Below are positions 46,594-56,198 of a stretch of DNA of 64,000 nucleotides, one piece after another (the stretch's first letter is position 1; each line of letters opens with the position of its first letter). Origin of the DNA: Pratylenchus scribneri (taxonomy: Eukaryota > Nematoda > Chromadorea > Rhabditida > Pratylenchidae); contig JAQSEB010000050.1 of assembly GCA_030063045.1 (NCBI GenBank), forward strand, positions 868,001-932,000, given 5' to 3'. The notes under the pieces are model-generated. The model ran no database searches. It was given only the letters and a program-made list of their open reading frames with translations, and was not told the DNA's origin. Position numbers and translations under genes: made by a program.

Positions 46594-47370
46594 TCATCTC
46601 ATATCCAAATTGACGGATTTTTCAAGAATATAAGCATCGTCTGGCTCAATTCTTTTATAATATTTTTCCACTCGTCCGGTAATTTCGAAGCCAAAATGTT
46701 TGTAGAAATTCAGCGCACTCTCATTGTTGGTTTGAACATGCAAATAGACCACCTTGATTTGTGCATCCTTTTGGCAGAGGGAAAAGACATGATCGAGAAG
46801 TAAAGTGCCAACACCGAATCTTTAATATTTAATTAAATTTTTATGGTAATTTTTGTTGAAAGAAAAAAACCGTCTGTATGGCGCCAGAGTGCCAAGTGTC
46901 ATTATATATAGCTTCTTTTGCCCTTCCATTAGATCAATGCGACAGCAGACACCGCCAACTAAATAGATGTAAATTAATTAAATTAATAAAAAAAGAATTA
47001 ATACCGATTATGTCGTTGAAATAGGCGAGCTGAAAATTTAATGAATTTAAATTGTTTTTAATAAATTTTAATGATTTTAATTTTTACCTTTGCCAATTCA
47101 CCAGCCGTGATCACTTCCTTGTAAAATTTGTCATTGTAAAAGACGGGAAACACGGACATGTTCAACTTTTTCAGTTGCTAAAATGTTTGGGGAAATATTA
47201 TTGTTGAGAATGTTCGGACAAACCATAACATTATGCTTTGTGATATCCCCAAGGTCAAGGTCACATCTTCCGGCACATCGTTGAACATCCCCTCCAATTT
47301 GGCGAACACCCTCTCCAATAATTTTGCATTTTTCTTGGAAGTCTTTCAATAAATTTTCATCGTTGACCAT
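46594..47370 (-). CDS. NAA50: N-alpha-acetyltransferase 50 (NAA50/SAN)
   Basis: Five exons join in phase (47370-47224, 47177-47088, 47029-47005, 46958-46871, 46819-46594), giving 191 residues. From about residue 38 the protein follows NAA50: LGDITKHNV, FPVFYNDKFYKEV, YIMTLGTLAPYRRFGVGTLL (with the acetyl-CoA loop RRFGVG), VYLHVQTNNESALNFYKHFG and YYKRIEPDDAY. NAA50 acetylates protein N-termini as part of the NatA/NatE ribosome-associated complex and is needed for sister-chromatid cohesion. The first 37 residues (for example QEKCKIIGEGVRQIGGD) are extra compared with animal NAA50. The start is supported by a CAATTTTAG acceptor ending at 47390, a likely trans-splice site. Confidence 0.92.
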
Positions 47371-47890
47371 GATTAATTTATTTGAACACCTAAAATTGAT
47401 TTAAAGATCAAATTTATTATTTTGATTTGTGATGTTAGATATTGATATTGAACTGATTTGATTATTGATGATGAATAAATCTTTGATCTTTTTCGCATAA
47501 ATCATTTCAAATTTCAATCAAACCAAAATCCCTACACCAAAAATCTCTATACAATCAAAGTCGTTATTTATTTACAGGGGAAATTTTAAGGATAATTAAG
47601 ACTTTAGGGGCTCGTAGTATGGATCTTATAGGGCTAGATTTAAGGTCAAGTTTAAATATTAGCTAAAAAAATTCAATTTTTCTATGATTTTGTGTGGACC
47701 TGAGCACCTGAGCTGTGTAAATAGTAAATACCTAATTGTGAAATATTGAATTTTTTCTGGATTTCTGGGAAAATATTTGTTTCTGTCTAGTTAGGCACTT
47801 AGCAGACACATTTTATTATTGAATTAATTTTTAAGATTTCAATCCAAATCACAATTCTAAATTTGTTATTTTTAGAACATTTTCAGAAAA
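47371..47890. promoter_or_regulatory. Divergent promoter region NAA50 / ECSIT
   Basis: It spans 520 bp between head-to-head starts. Probable spliced-leader acceptors end at 47390 (minus) and 47886 (plus, TTTTCAG just before the ECSIT ATG). No other element is recognised. Confidence 0.4.
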
Positions 47891-50289
47891 ATGGCTTCAA
47901 TTCGATTGATTAGAAAAATTCCAAAACAATTTTTGAAAATAAATTCAACTATTTTCATCCCATCCGCATCATGCACCGGCGGCAAAAGCAACAATGACAA
48001 CGCAAAAATGAATTATAAAGCTACTCAACCAATGGCATGGGATGAATTTTTTGCCAGGGAATCGAGGGAAAGAATGACCAAAGAAGCATTTCTTCGATGC
48101 ATTGGTATTTTAAAAAATAATTTTAAAATAAAAATGAGTAATTTTAGAGGCCTTCAAAGCATCACGTGGGAAGAGAGGAGGTGGTCAAATTGAATTTATC
48201 AAAGCGGCCTCAAAGAAATTGCAAACTTTTGGACTACACAAAGATTTGGACATTTACAAGGCGCTGCTCAAAGTGTTCCCCGAGGGCGAATTGATCCCCA
48301 AAAATATGTTTCAGGTAAACATTTGTCTATTGATGAATTTTAATATTTATTTTTAGCGAATGTTTTGGTGGAATCCCCAACATCAAGTTACTGCCATTGA
48401 ATTATTGGATGACATGGAATGGCATGGAGTGAAACCGGACAAAGAACTTTTGGATATTATGATTTCACGGTTTGGCCGATTGAATTTTGCTACCAAAAAA
48501 GTGAACCGGCAACTCTATTGGCTACCCAAATTATGGCATACAAACAAGTAATTTAATTTAAAAAATGGAGAAATTTATTTTCATGGCTTAATGGCTAGAT
48601 TTAGGCTGTCTAGGGTTTAAAAACAATTTTTATTACCAAAAAAAGCATAACTTTTAGAGGGAAACCTTCACGTCGGTTTCGAATCCGCTCAAGGGGACAA
48701 TAATTTTTTCAAGCTTGGTTAAATACTTTTATGCACTTTTATACATTCTACAATCAATTTCTAGACGAAATACATTAATTCGAACAAAAATTAAATCATT
48801 TTTTTTAAATATTTAAAATTTAAATTTGCAGATATCTAGATAGGCGAATTGTTGACAATAAAAAGCTGTTGAATGTGGAATTGGCCCGGATAGCGTTGAA
48901 AATGATTTGCCGGGATGCAGGCACTCAAATTACTACATTCAAGGTATTTAATGTTGATAATTTTTAATATTTATTTATTTATTTAGGCCCCATTTGTGGA
49001 TGCGCCGGACTCAACAAATTGGATTGCAAGTGCTCAAAGTCCTTTACAAAAAAGATTGGTGGCCGATTTGGCAGAAGATTCAACTTGTTTTGTTGATGGT
49101 CCATTTCGAGTTTGGGTTCGAGAAAATTTGGTAATTTTTTAATTTGGGAATTATATTTAATTTACCCGAAAAAAACATTGAAAATATCAAAAAGATTTGT
49201 AACGGTTCAGAAATTTGTCCGAAACCCATAAACCTTATACCACCTCGTCAAAATACATCATTTGATTATGTTTTTGCATAAGTTTAACCAATTAAATTAG
49301 AGGGCCCGCGCTTAGCCCCAAGTAGCTCAGTCGGTTAAACCACCACTTTTTTTATTCAAGTTGCCGGGGTTCGATACTCGGCGGCGGAGAAAGATTAAAA
49401 AAAAAATTTTTTTTAAATTAATTTGAACCAAAATTGGTTTAAACCGTTTAATACCCTTTAATTTTGCTTTAATTTTATAAAGACAAATTAAATAATATTA
49501 ATTAATAAAAAATAGCTAATTTATTTTTAGTTGCATTTTATTGTGCTGAGTGCACCGCCAACAGTTGACCGGGACGAAGAATTTGTGCACCAGAGATCAT
49601 CGCATTTTGTGCATTCACCGGAGGAATTGCATCAAAAATTGTGGGAATTTACTCCGCACAATATTAACATTCACCAACAATCGGATCAAACCATTTTGGC
49701 ATTGGCCATTCTTGGAGTGAACAGCCATGATTATGCTTCCGCTTGGTAAGAAATTAATTATTGGATAATATTTAATTTGTCAAAAAAAATTGAAAATGTC
49801 GAAATATGGTACATAAAGTCAATATAATTTAAAGGAGGATTTATCCTACATTCACAAACCATATAAACCCAAAATTGGATAGAGCTGGTCAAAACGCATT
49901 GAATTGTATATAATTTGTTATGGTTTGGTCAACAATTAAAGGGTATTAAACGGTTTATACCCATTTGGTTTATTGGTTCAAAACTAAATTAGGATTAGTT
50001 AAACCTAAGCCAACCATAGTCAGATGATCTTTTTAGACGAGATATATCGATTTTGTAGAGGTTTATGGGTTTGGGTAAATTTCTGAACCGTTTTTCGACA
50101 TTTTAAAATATTTTTCATTTATTATTAATTAATTATCCGTTCATTAATTTAATTCCATTCCATTTTTTCAGGTTGAACCATTTGTACGAAGAGAACAGTC
50201 AACTATCAAAAATTAGTGTCCTTTTCCGGCTAAAAGAAATTCAAAAGGGCTTATTCAAATTTCAGAGGGAAGCAAGTGGCGCCGGATAA
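47891..50289 (+). CDS. ECSIT: ECSIT, mitochondrial signalling/assembly factor
   Basis: Seven exons join in phase (47891-48104, 48148-48314, 48357-48547, 48832-48943, 48987-49130, 49531-49745, 50172-50289), giving 386 residues. The N-terminus (SIRLIRKIPKQFLKI) is basic and lacks acids, as in a mitochondrial presequence. The core shows ECSIT landmarks: KALLKVFPEGELIPKNMFQ, ELLDDMEWHGVKPDKELLDI, then QLYWLPKLWHTNKYLDRR, and later WVRENLLHFIVLSAPPTVDR. ECSIT helps assemble mitochondrial complex I and in animals also links Toll/BMP signalling. Introns 3, 5 and 6 are enlarged by a SINE-like copy and two R3 copies. AATAAA lies about 40 bp past the stop; the 3' end converges on the neuropeptide-like gene, with only 158 bp between stops. 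Confidence 0.9.
48625..48790 (+). repeat. SINE-like element, copy 5
   Basis: B box CGGTTTCGAATCCGC and tail TTTTATGCACTTTTATACAT are present. It lies in ECSIT intron 3. Confidence 0.7.
49165..49495. repeat. R3 element, copy 5, with a tRNA-like insertion
   Basis: R3 sequence on both sides is interrupted at about 49310-49390 by AGTAGCTCAGTCGGTTAAAC and GGGGTTCGATACTC, a tRNA-like segment. It lies in ECSIT intron 5. Confidence 0.6.
49775..50110. repeat. R3 element, copy 6
   Basis: The terminal repeats are seen here (AATTTGTCAAAAAAAATTG on the left, TTTTTCGACATTTT on the right). It lies in ECSIT intron 6. Confidence 0.75.
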
Positions 50290-50447
50290 ATTGATGATTT
50301 TTTAATTAATTTTTGTAAATTTTATAGAGAATAAATCAATATTTTAACAGCCCCGAATTTTATTCTTTTTTTTTTAAATAAAGCCAAATAATGAATGGAA
50401 AATGACTGTAAAATTTCCACACTTTATCATCCAACAAAAATCCATAA

Positions 50448-51105
50448 TTATTTCCGTCCGAGGCCAATTACGGCCAAATGCCGTCCCTGCATCAAACTGA
50501 TTGGTTCATTGTTGTTTCGGGTCACTCTGTTCACCGCCCGTTTCTTCTTCTTTCCCAGTCCAATGTGGCGCCACGCCGATTGTGTACTGTCGAAACGGCG
50601 CCAACGTGCTTGGGGTGCTGCCACCGCCATCAGCTCGTCCGCCAGCTCATTGGAGAGACGTTGACGGAGCAAATCACCAAATGATGGGGCTGTAGAATTT
50701 TCACATTTTAAAATTAGAATTACCGTATATTTTCTCTATTAAAAGCCATTGAAGACAATATTTGAGGATTTTAAGGTGAAAAAAGGCAAAAATGTTAATT
50801 TTTCCCTTCCTCGGAGTTGGAGAGTCTGGAATTTATAGCCCATGGGCTCTTCTAATGGAAAAATACACTGTTTCGAATATCTATGTTCTCCAATTCTCTA
50901 ATTATGCTCACTTTTGAAGGTTTTAAAGGTGAAAATAAAGGTAAATTCCTTCCTTAGAGAGCTCCGAAACATATAAGCCTTGCGGGCATTTAATGGAGAA
51001 AATACACTTCTCGAATATTTACGTACGGTATGCACTGGCGTAGGATGCATAAATCAGCATTAAAATTACAATCAAAAATGATGAGGGCAAAAGAAGTGGA
51101 TTCAT
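50448..51105 (-). CDS. Probable neuropeptide precursor with amidation/cleavage sites
   Basis: Two exons (51105-51027, 50689-50448) join in phase and encode 106 residues. Residues 1-25 are a strong signal peptide (SSFLIVILMLIYASYASA). The mature part begins with a helical segment, SFGDLLRQRLSNELADEL, and then holds two matching processing sites: WRHIGL-G-KKKKR and HLAVIGL-G-RK at the very C-terminus. A glycine followed by dibasic residues is the classic signal for prohormone cleavage and C-terminal amidation, so two IGL-amide peptides are predicted. I do not recognise the exact family; the first segment recalls amphipathic hormones of the CRF/DH44 type, but weakly. AATAAA follows on the minus strand. 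Confidence 0.55.
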
Positions 51106-51281
51106 TTATAATGGATGGATTTTGTGGTGGAATATTTAATGAATGAATTGAAGGAAAATTGGATTTGTGTCAATGTTAACTTCAGCAGCAGATTTGCCTT
51201 TTTGCCACCAGATTTAAAATGTGAATTCCGTGCCAATGCCCTAAATTGCCAGTTATTTGATATATCCGGCAGGAATGCCAC

Positions 51282-51563
51282 ATGCAGCAATTTAAAAAGA
51301 AGCGCAGAGCTATTCCCACGGCCATGAAACACGTTGGCCACGTTAATGATAGCCTTCCGGCGCTTCAGGGTAAATATTGGTGTGTTGGACCCGTGGACTC
51401 AACTTTTGGGCCAAATCTCCACCCACCCATCCAACATTTTAGTATATTGAACAAAAACTGACGACATTCATTGAATGCGTTGATTACTATTCACATTTTA
51501 GGAAATGATTCGTCTGATGATGAGGCTGAAAAGTTTGAAGAATATATTCGGAAAATTGTCTAG
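51282..51563 (+). CDS. Hypothetical 49-residue protein
   Basis: Two exons (51282-51369, 51502-51563) join in phase. The protein has a basic half (QQFKKKRRAIPTAMKHVGHV) and an acidic half (NDSSDDEAEKFEEYIRKIV). An in-frame stop at 51258 sits above the ATG, and AATAAA lies about 30 bp after the stop, which supports a short transcript. No family is recognised. The neuropeptide-like gene starts 177 bp away on the other strand. It could instead be the last exons of a longer gene. Confidence 0.45.
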
Positions 51564-51761
51564 TAGAAAAGTGGAAATTGAACTTTTATATTGGAATAAA
51601 ATCAATTAAATTACATACAATTAGACAAAATAAAATTAAAAGAATAAATTAATTTTCGACAAAAAAAAAGAATACAAAAAAAGTAATTTTGTGCTAAATC
51701 AAAGAATTAAAATTAAAAAAGCATTTTTGAACATATTCGGGCAAAATCAAGTGGAATTAAA

Positions 51762-53715
51762 TCATCCATCCCTGGATGCCTCATCCGTAAAATCCGCAGG
51801 CGATAATGATGTCTTCTTTTTGTGATGACTTTTGGGGACTTCTTTGTGCATTATGACATATAATTGTGGGACAGGAAGTGTTGGCGAATATCCAGTGGAA
51901 AATGTTGGATCCTCGAATGCAATCCTTAAATGATGGATATTTTATTGAAATTAGGGAAAAAATCGTCAAAATAATTATAATGGTTTAAGAAGGATTTTGT
52001 CCTAAATTCTCAAACCAAATATACCCAAAATTGAATAGAGCTGGTCAAAACGCATTGAATGGTATATAATTTGTTATGGTTTTGGTCAAAATTAAAGGGT
52101 ATTAAACGGTTTAAACCAATTTTGGTTTAATGGTTCAAAACTAAGTTTAGAATTAGTTAAACCCAGAACTATCAATTGATAAGGTTTATAGGTTGAGGAT
52201 AAAATTTTTGTAATATTTTTTCGGTATATTTCCCCATATTTAAACCCACATATAATCATCATTTGGACCAGCCGGTGGCGTTTCCACAATTCCCTTGTAA
52301 AAACATGTCGTTTGGGGATACAAAGCCAACACAATTGCGCCTTTCGAAAACAGGGCATGGGCATGGTGCCTTGGATCCGCTCGATAATGAGGCAATGGAA
52401 TGATTCGATTGGCCAAAACCACTAATTGTTTGGCGGTCTCCTCTTCCTCTTCATCATCAATGTCGCGGACCAAATATTTGTTTGATGAAATTTGACTCTT
52501 AATAAAAATAATTTAAAGAATTATATTATATTTTTTGTTCTAATTAATGTATTTCGAGTAGAAATGTACTGTAGATTATTCAAAAATATATAAAAGTAAC
52601 TACCAACTCCGGCGGAAAAAAAATATTGTCCGCAGAGCGGGTTCGAACCCGATACTTAAATTTTCATATAATGGAGGGTTACTACCCACCAGGCTAAGAA
52701 GGCCTTTGCGAACTTTGATAATTTAATTTAAATAATTTACCTTAATTTCTCCCAAAATCCAAACATCCTCGACATATGCAGCCACAAAATGACCAATTCC
52801 AATTGGCTCTCCAGGATTTTGGGGAATTGCTCCAACCTTAAAATAAATATTAAAATAATTAATAAATAGGCTTTTTATTAAATTACCAAAGCAGGCGGAT
52901 GTCCATCAATTTTTCCAATATAAAGGGGCAAAGTTGAGGCATGTTGCGCCAGCAAAACCATCAAAGAGCCTCTGGTCAGTCTGTCCGACATTTTTTGCTT
53001 CAAATGAATTTCTCTGACTTTCTAAAAATTGTTTTTAAATTTAAATGTGAAAATTGATGAAATACTTGTATATTTTTGAGCAATTGTTCCACTGTGGAAT
53101 GTTCATTTTCACATTGACGCTGTGCCGTTTGGTAGAGGGCAATCAGCTTTGCTTTGGAACTTTGACTAATTTTTGAGCCGGGGCCAAGCAGACGACTTCC
53201 CTGAGAGCGGATTGCACGCAACGATTCATTGAGTTTTTGATGTCTTGGTTGTATTTTGAGTAACTTAACATAAAATTATTTAAATCTAATAAACAAAATT
53301 AATTGGAGTATCAAAAAATTTTTACGGTTCAGTTTTTCCTAGATCCCTAAATCATATACCAAAAATTGGATAGAGCTAGCCAATACGCATTGTGGTATAT
53401 AATTTGTTATGGTTTGGTCAACAATTAAAGGGTATTAAACCAATGCTAAAACATAGTCATATGATGCGTATTGGAGAGATCTATTGATTGTGTATAAGAT
53501 TGAGGGGTCTAGGATTAATCACCGTTAGTTTTTTCGGTATTTTCATCGTTTTTTGATAAATTATTTTCTAAAAGAAATTTACTTACTCGTTCTGCGACTT
53601 GATTAATGCCACCCTTCATTTGCTTAATTTGTGGATCCTCATCTTTTACGGCGTTGTTGTTGCTATTGATTGTTTTTGCAGAAGATCGTTTTGCACTGGA
53701 TGAGGCGCGCGGCAT
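51762..53715 (-). CDS. SGF29: SAGA-associated factor 29 (SGF29, tandem Tudor)
   Basis: Six exons join in phase (53715-53587, 53263-53066, 53021-52887, 52836-52741, 52497-52250, 51924-51762), giving 322 residues (human has 293). A basic, Ser-rich start and a coiled-coil region (TVEQLLKNIQ) precede the C-terminal double-Tudor domain: GHFVAAYVEDVWILGEIK, NKYLVRDIDDE, ANRIIPLPHYRADP, VLALYPQTTCFYKGIVETPP, FEDPTFSTGYSPTLPV. In other organisms this domain reads H3K4me2/3 and brings the SAGA acetyltransferase to chromatin; the aromatic residues of the pocket (YPQTTCFY, FED) are present. The exon-5 donor AT|GTGGGT was chosen because it keeps phase with the IAFEDP exon. Introns 1 and 5 carry R3 copies and intron 4 a SINE-like copy. 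Confidence 0.92.
51970..52230. repeat. R3 element, copy 7
   Basis: AAATATACCCAAAATTGAAT and AAACGGTTTAAACCAATTTT mark it. It lies in SGF29 intron 5. Confidence 0.72.
52545..52715 (-). repeat. SINE-like element, copy 6
   Basis: On the minus strand it has GGGTTCGAACCCGCTC and an A box near TAGCCTGGTGGGTAG. It lies in SGF29 intron 4, same direction as the gene. Confidence 0.72.
53300..53540. repeat. R3 element, copy 8 (internally deleted)
   Basis: ATATACCAAAAATTGGATAG and TTGTTATGGTTTGGTCAACA are present, but part of the right half is missing. It lies in SGF29 intron 1. Confidence 0.68.
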
Positions 53716-54141
53716 TATTATCTTTTGTTTTAATTTTTTTTAATAAAATTAAATTTTCAAAATAAAATAATTGAATATAAATCATTGAAATAATGGAAAT
53801 TCAATAAACTAAATTTTTACTAACAAAAGAAAAATCCCATTTAATAATTTAAACAAAATAAATAGAGCAAACCGGACAGAATAGGTAATACATAAAAGTG
53901 AATAAGCAATATCGATGCGTCTCAAAAGGAAGGCATTATTAAATAATAAAAATAATAATTTGTAATGAGTAGAATATTGGTTATTGGTTTGATAATAAAT
54001 GGAAAATAAATTAAATCACAATAAATTCGAATAAACCACAATTTAATTAATTTTTGTTAGGGGATGGATGGGCTTAACAACAATACCAGTGTAGGAAAAT
54101 TATTTTTCAACATTCATTCATTATGCGTAGAATTTTATTGT
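53716..54141. other. Intergenic region SGF29 / ERp44
   Basis: This is 426 bp of AT-rich sequence upstream of SGF29 and downstream of ERp44 (both minus). No gene or repeat is recognised. Confidence 0.35.
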
Positions 54142-55864
54142 TTACAGCTCAGTTTTTTGGAGGATAGAATAACGCTTTCCGGACGGTTTCAACTCCTTGA
54201 AGATTGATGGAACGGGTGTTGTGTCCACTTTTGGCATAATTGATGGTGGTTTTGCCTTCGCCGAATCATCATTCATATCAATTGAGGGTGGTCCCGGTGG
54301 TTGGCCAAATTCTTGATCCAATTGTTCCAATGCCTTCTTTTGTAGTTCGCCGATTTTCTCGTCCAATGTTTCGTGGAATTTCTTGTGCAATTCTAAGGAT
54401 AAAAACAATTTTATTTAATAAATGCACGGCTTACCGCCAGAATGTAAATCCATGATAAATTGCCTCAATTTGCCTGGAACATGCAATTCATCCATTTGCT
54501 CAAATAGAAACATACTAAAATATTTAAAAATTAAATTTATTAAAAAAGATGTGAGGAACTGTTGGAAAGAATCAATGGCCAGCACTGGAAGATCTTTGGA
54601 TGTTTTGCCCATATGTTTTAGTGGATGAGCAAATTTAAATCCTATAAAAAAATTTATATTGATTTTTAATTTATTGATTCAAACCATCTGCCATTAAAGC
54701 ATTAACTGCCGTCTTTTGGTCATAAAGTTCACGGGCAACCTATAAAAATGAAATTATTGATAAATTAAAATTAATTTGACCGGACCGTTTCAGCGAATTT
54801 TTTATCCGTATCCTTGTCATTTGGATCACGAAAGAGAATAAGGAATGGAAGTCCCTCTTCGGTCAGCTCTTCAACATTCTCGAAAGTGACCTCCCTGACC
54901 AATGGAATGCATTTGTCTGTAAGCCAACTTTTCATATATTCATAGTCTCCAAAATTGCCGGTGTACTGTGAAAATCGATTTTTTAATTAATTTTAATGTA
55001 AAAATAAACTTTTTGTTCATCTTGTGTAGTTGGGTCCCGAAATGAGAGCATATTCTCCTTCATAGCACTAAGCGCCGCATCTCGTCCAACCCAAAATGAG
55101 CAATCATCACGTAATAAAGCTGCGATTTTCTGCAAAACAAATAAATTAAAGGAAAAATTCATTGTGGCCTTACTTGGAAATTCTGATATTCCACACAGTC
55201 CCGGCAGTGGAAGTAGGCGATAACATTGCGTTTTTCGGCATTAATTGCACCATTCAAATAGTCCAGTGTTGGGAACTCATTGATGCTGATTTCAAGTTGT
55301 TTTCGCACAAATTCCGTTAATGCTTCCACCGATCTTGTGCTTCTAAAATTTTTAATAATTAAATTAAAAACATTCTAGTATCATACCTATATTCATTTTT
55401 AATAAGTTCACCATTGATGAACACTTTCATTGTTGGATATTTATTCACAAAATATTTGTCCGCAACATCAGCTTGTGCCACACTATCCACCATTGCCCAA
55501 ACTACACTACTAAAAAAATACAATTGATTATGATTTTTTAATTTTAATAAATTTATAAACCTGTTTGGATTCATATCATGCCATTTTATCGCTGCTTCTT
55601 CGAATATTGGCCTTAATTTTCGACTAAATGGACACCAATCGGCACAAAATGCAACGAACACAACCTTGAAAAGAAGAAATTAAATGATTTGTAAAAACAT
55701 AATTCGATTACCTGTGCACTCCTTAATACTGGGTCCAAATTTTGCATGTTTAATTCCGTAACACCGATATTCCTATTTGAAACAACCGGCATTGTTTGAA
55801 GGCCGGCATCTCGTTCCAAACTCCGATAAATTAGCATAAATATGAGAAGTAGTTGGATGTACAT
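54142..55864 (-). CDS. ERP44: ERp44-type thioredoxin protein of the early secretory pathway
   Basis: Ten exons join in phase (55864-55712, 55664-55561, 55509-55387, 55342-55174, 55129-55010, 54965-54786, 54739-54685, 54641-54560, 54514-54435, 54392-54142), giving 438 residues. A signal peptide (MYIQLLLIFMLIYRSL) is followed by a thioredoxin domain whose active site reads CPFS at 62-65 (VAFCADWCPFSRKLRPIFEE); human ERp44 has CRFS. Further ERp44 landmarks are YPTMKVFINGE, AYFHCRDC, FENVEELTEEGLPFLILFRD and VPGKLRQFIMDLHSG. The C-terminus ends KTEL, an ER-retrieval signal. ERp44 holds back unassembled secretory proteins through mixed disulfides and retrieves ER oxidases. It lies in tandem with SGF29, with a separate promoter likely. 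Confidence 0.92.
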
Positions 55865-56198
55865 TGAATTTTTGTTTTATCAAAGAATTTTTTCTAAAAA
55901 GTGGGGAGTAGAAGAGGGACGCACAAATATAAACTTAATAATAATCGATTGATTTAATTTATATTCATTCCAATCTTAAAAAAACAACCTACTAATAAAT
56001 AATAATAGTAATAATCAAAAATCAATCATCATTCATTCATCAGTCATCACATCATCATCGACAAAATAATCCATCACAAAACATAACGGAAAAATTCCTA
56101 GTTTTTTCTTTTTTATATTTTCTGTGTGAAAATAAGTTTTCATTTCGCAAAATCACAAAAAGTGACCCAAATTATTCCGCCATTTTTTAGACGTAGAT
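55865..56198. promoter_or_regulatory. Divergent promoter region ERp44 / DHX37
   Basis: It spans 334 bp between head-to-head starts. It is rich in ATCATC/TTCATT repeats near 56020-56060. The acceptor CCATTTTTTAG ends at 56190, 8 nt before the DHX37 start, and suggests trans-splicing. Confidence 0.4.

Noticed and set aside
49310..49390. Functional tRNA gene in ECSIT intron 5
   Set aside because: A-box match is good but the T-arm and acceptor stem are imperfect and it interrupts an R3 copy; treated as an insertion.
52246..52249. SGF29 exon 5 donor at TGG|GTTTAA
   Set aside because: It would put the next exon out of the IAFEDP frame; AT|GTGGGT four bases earlier keeps the conserved Tudor sequence.
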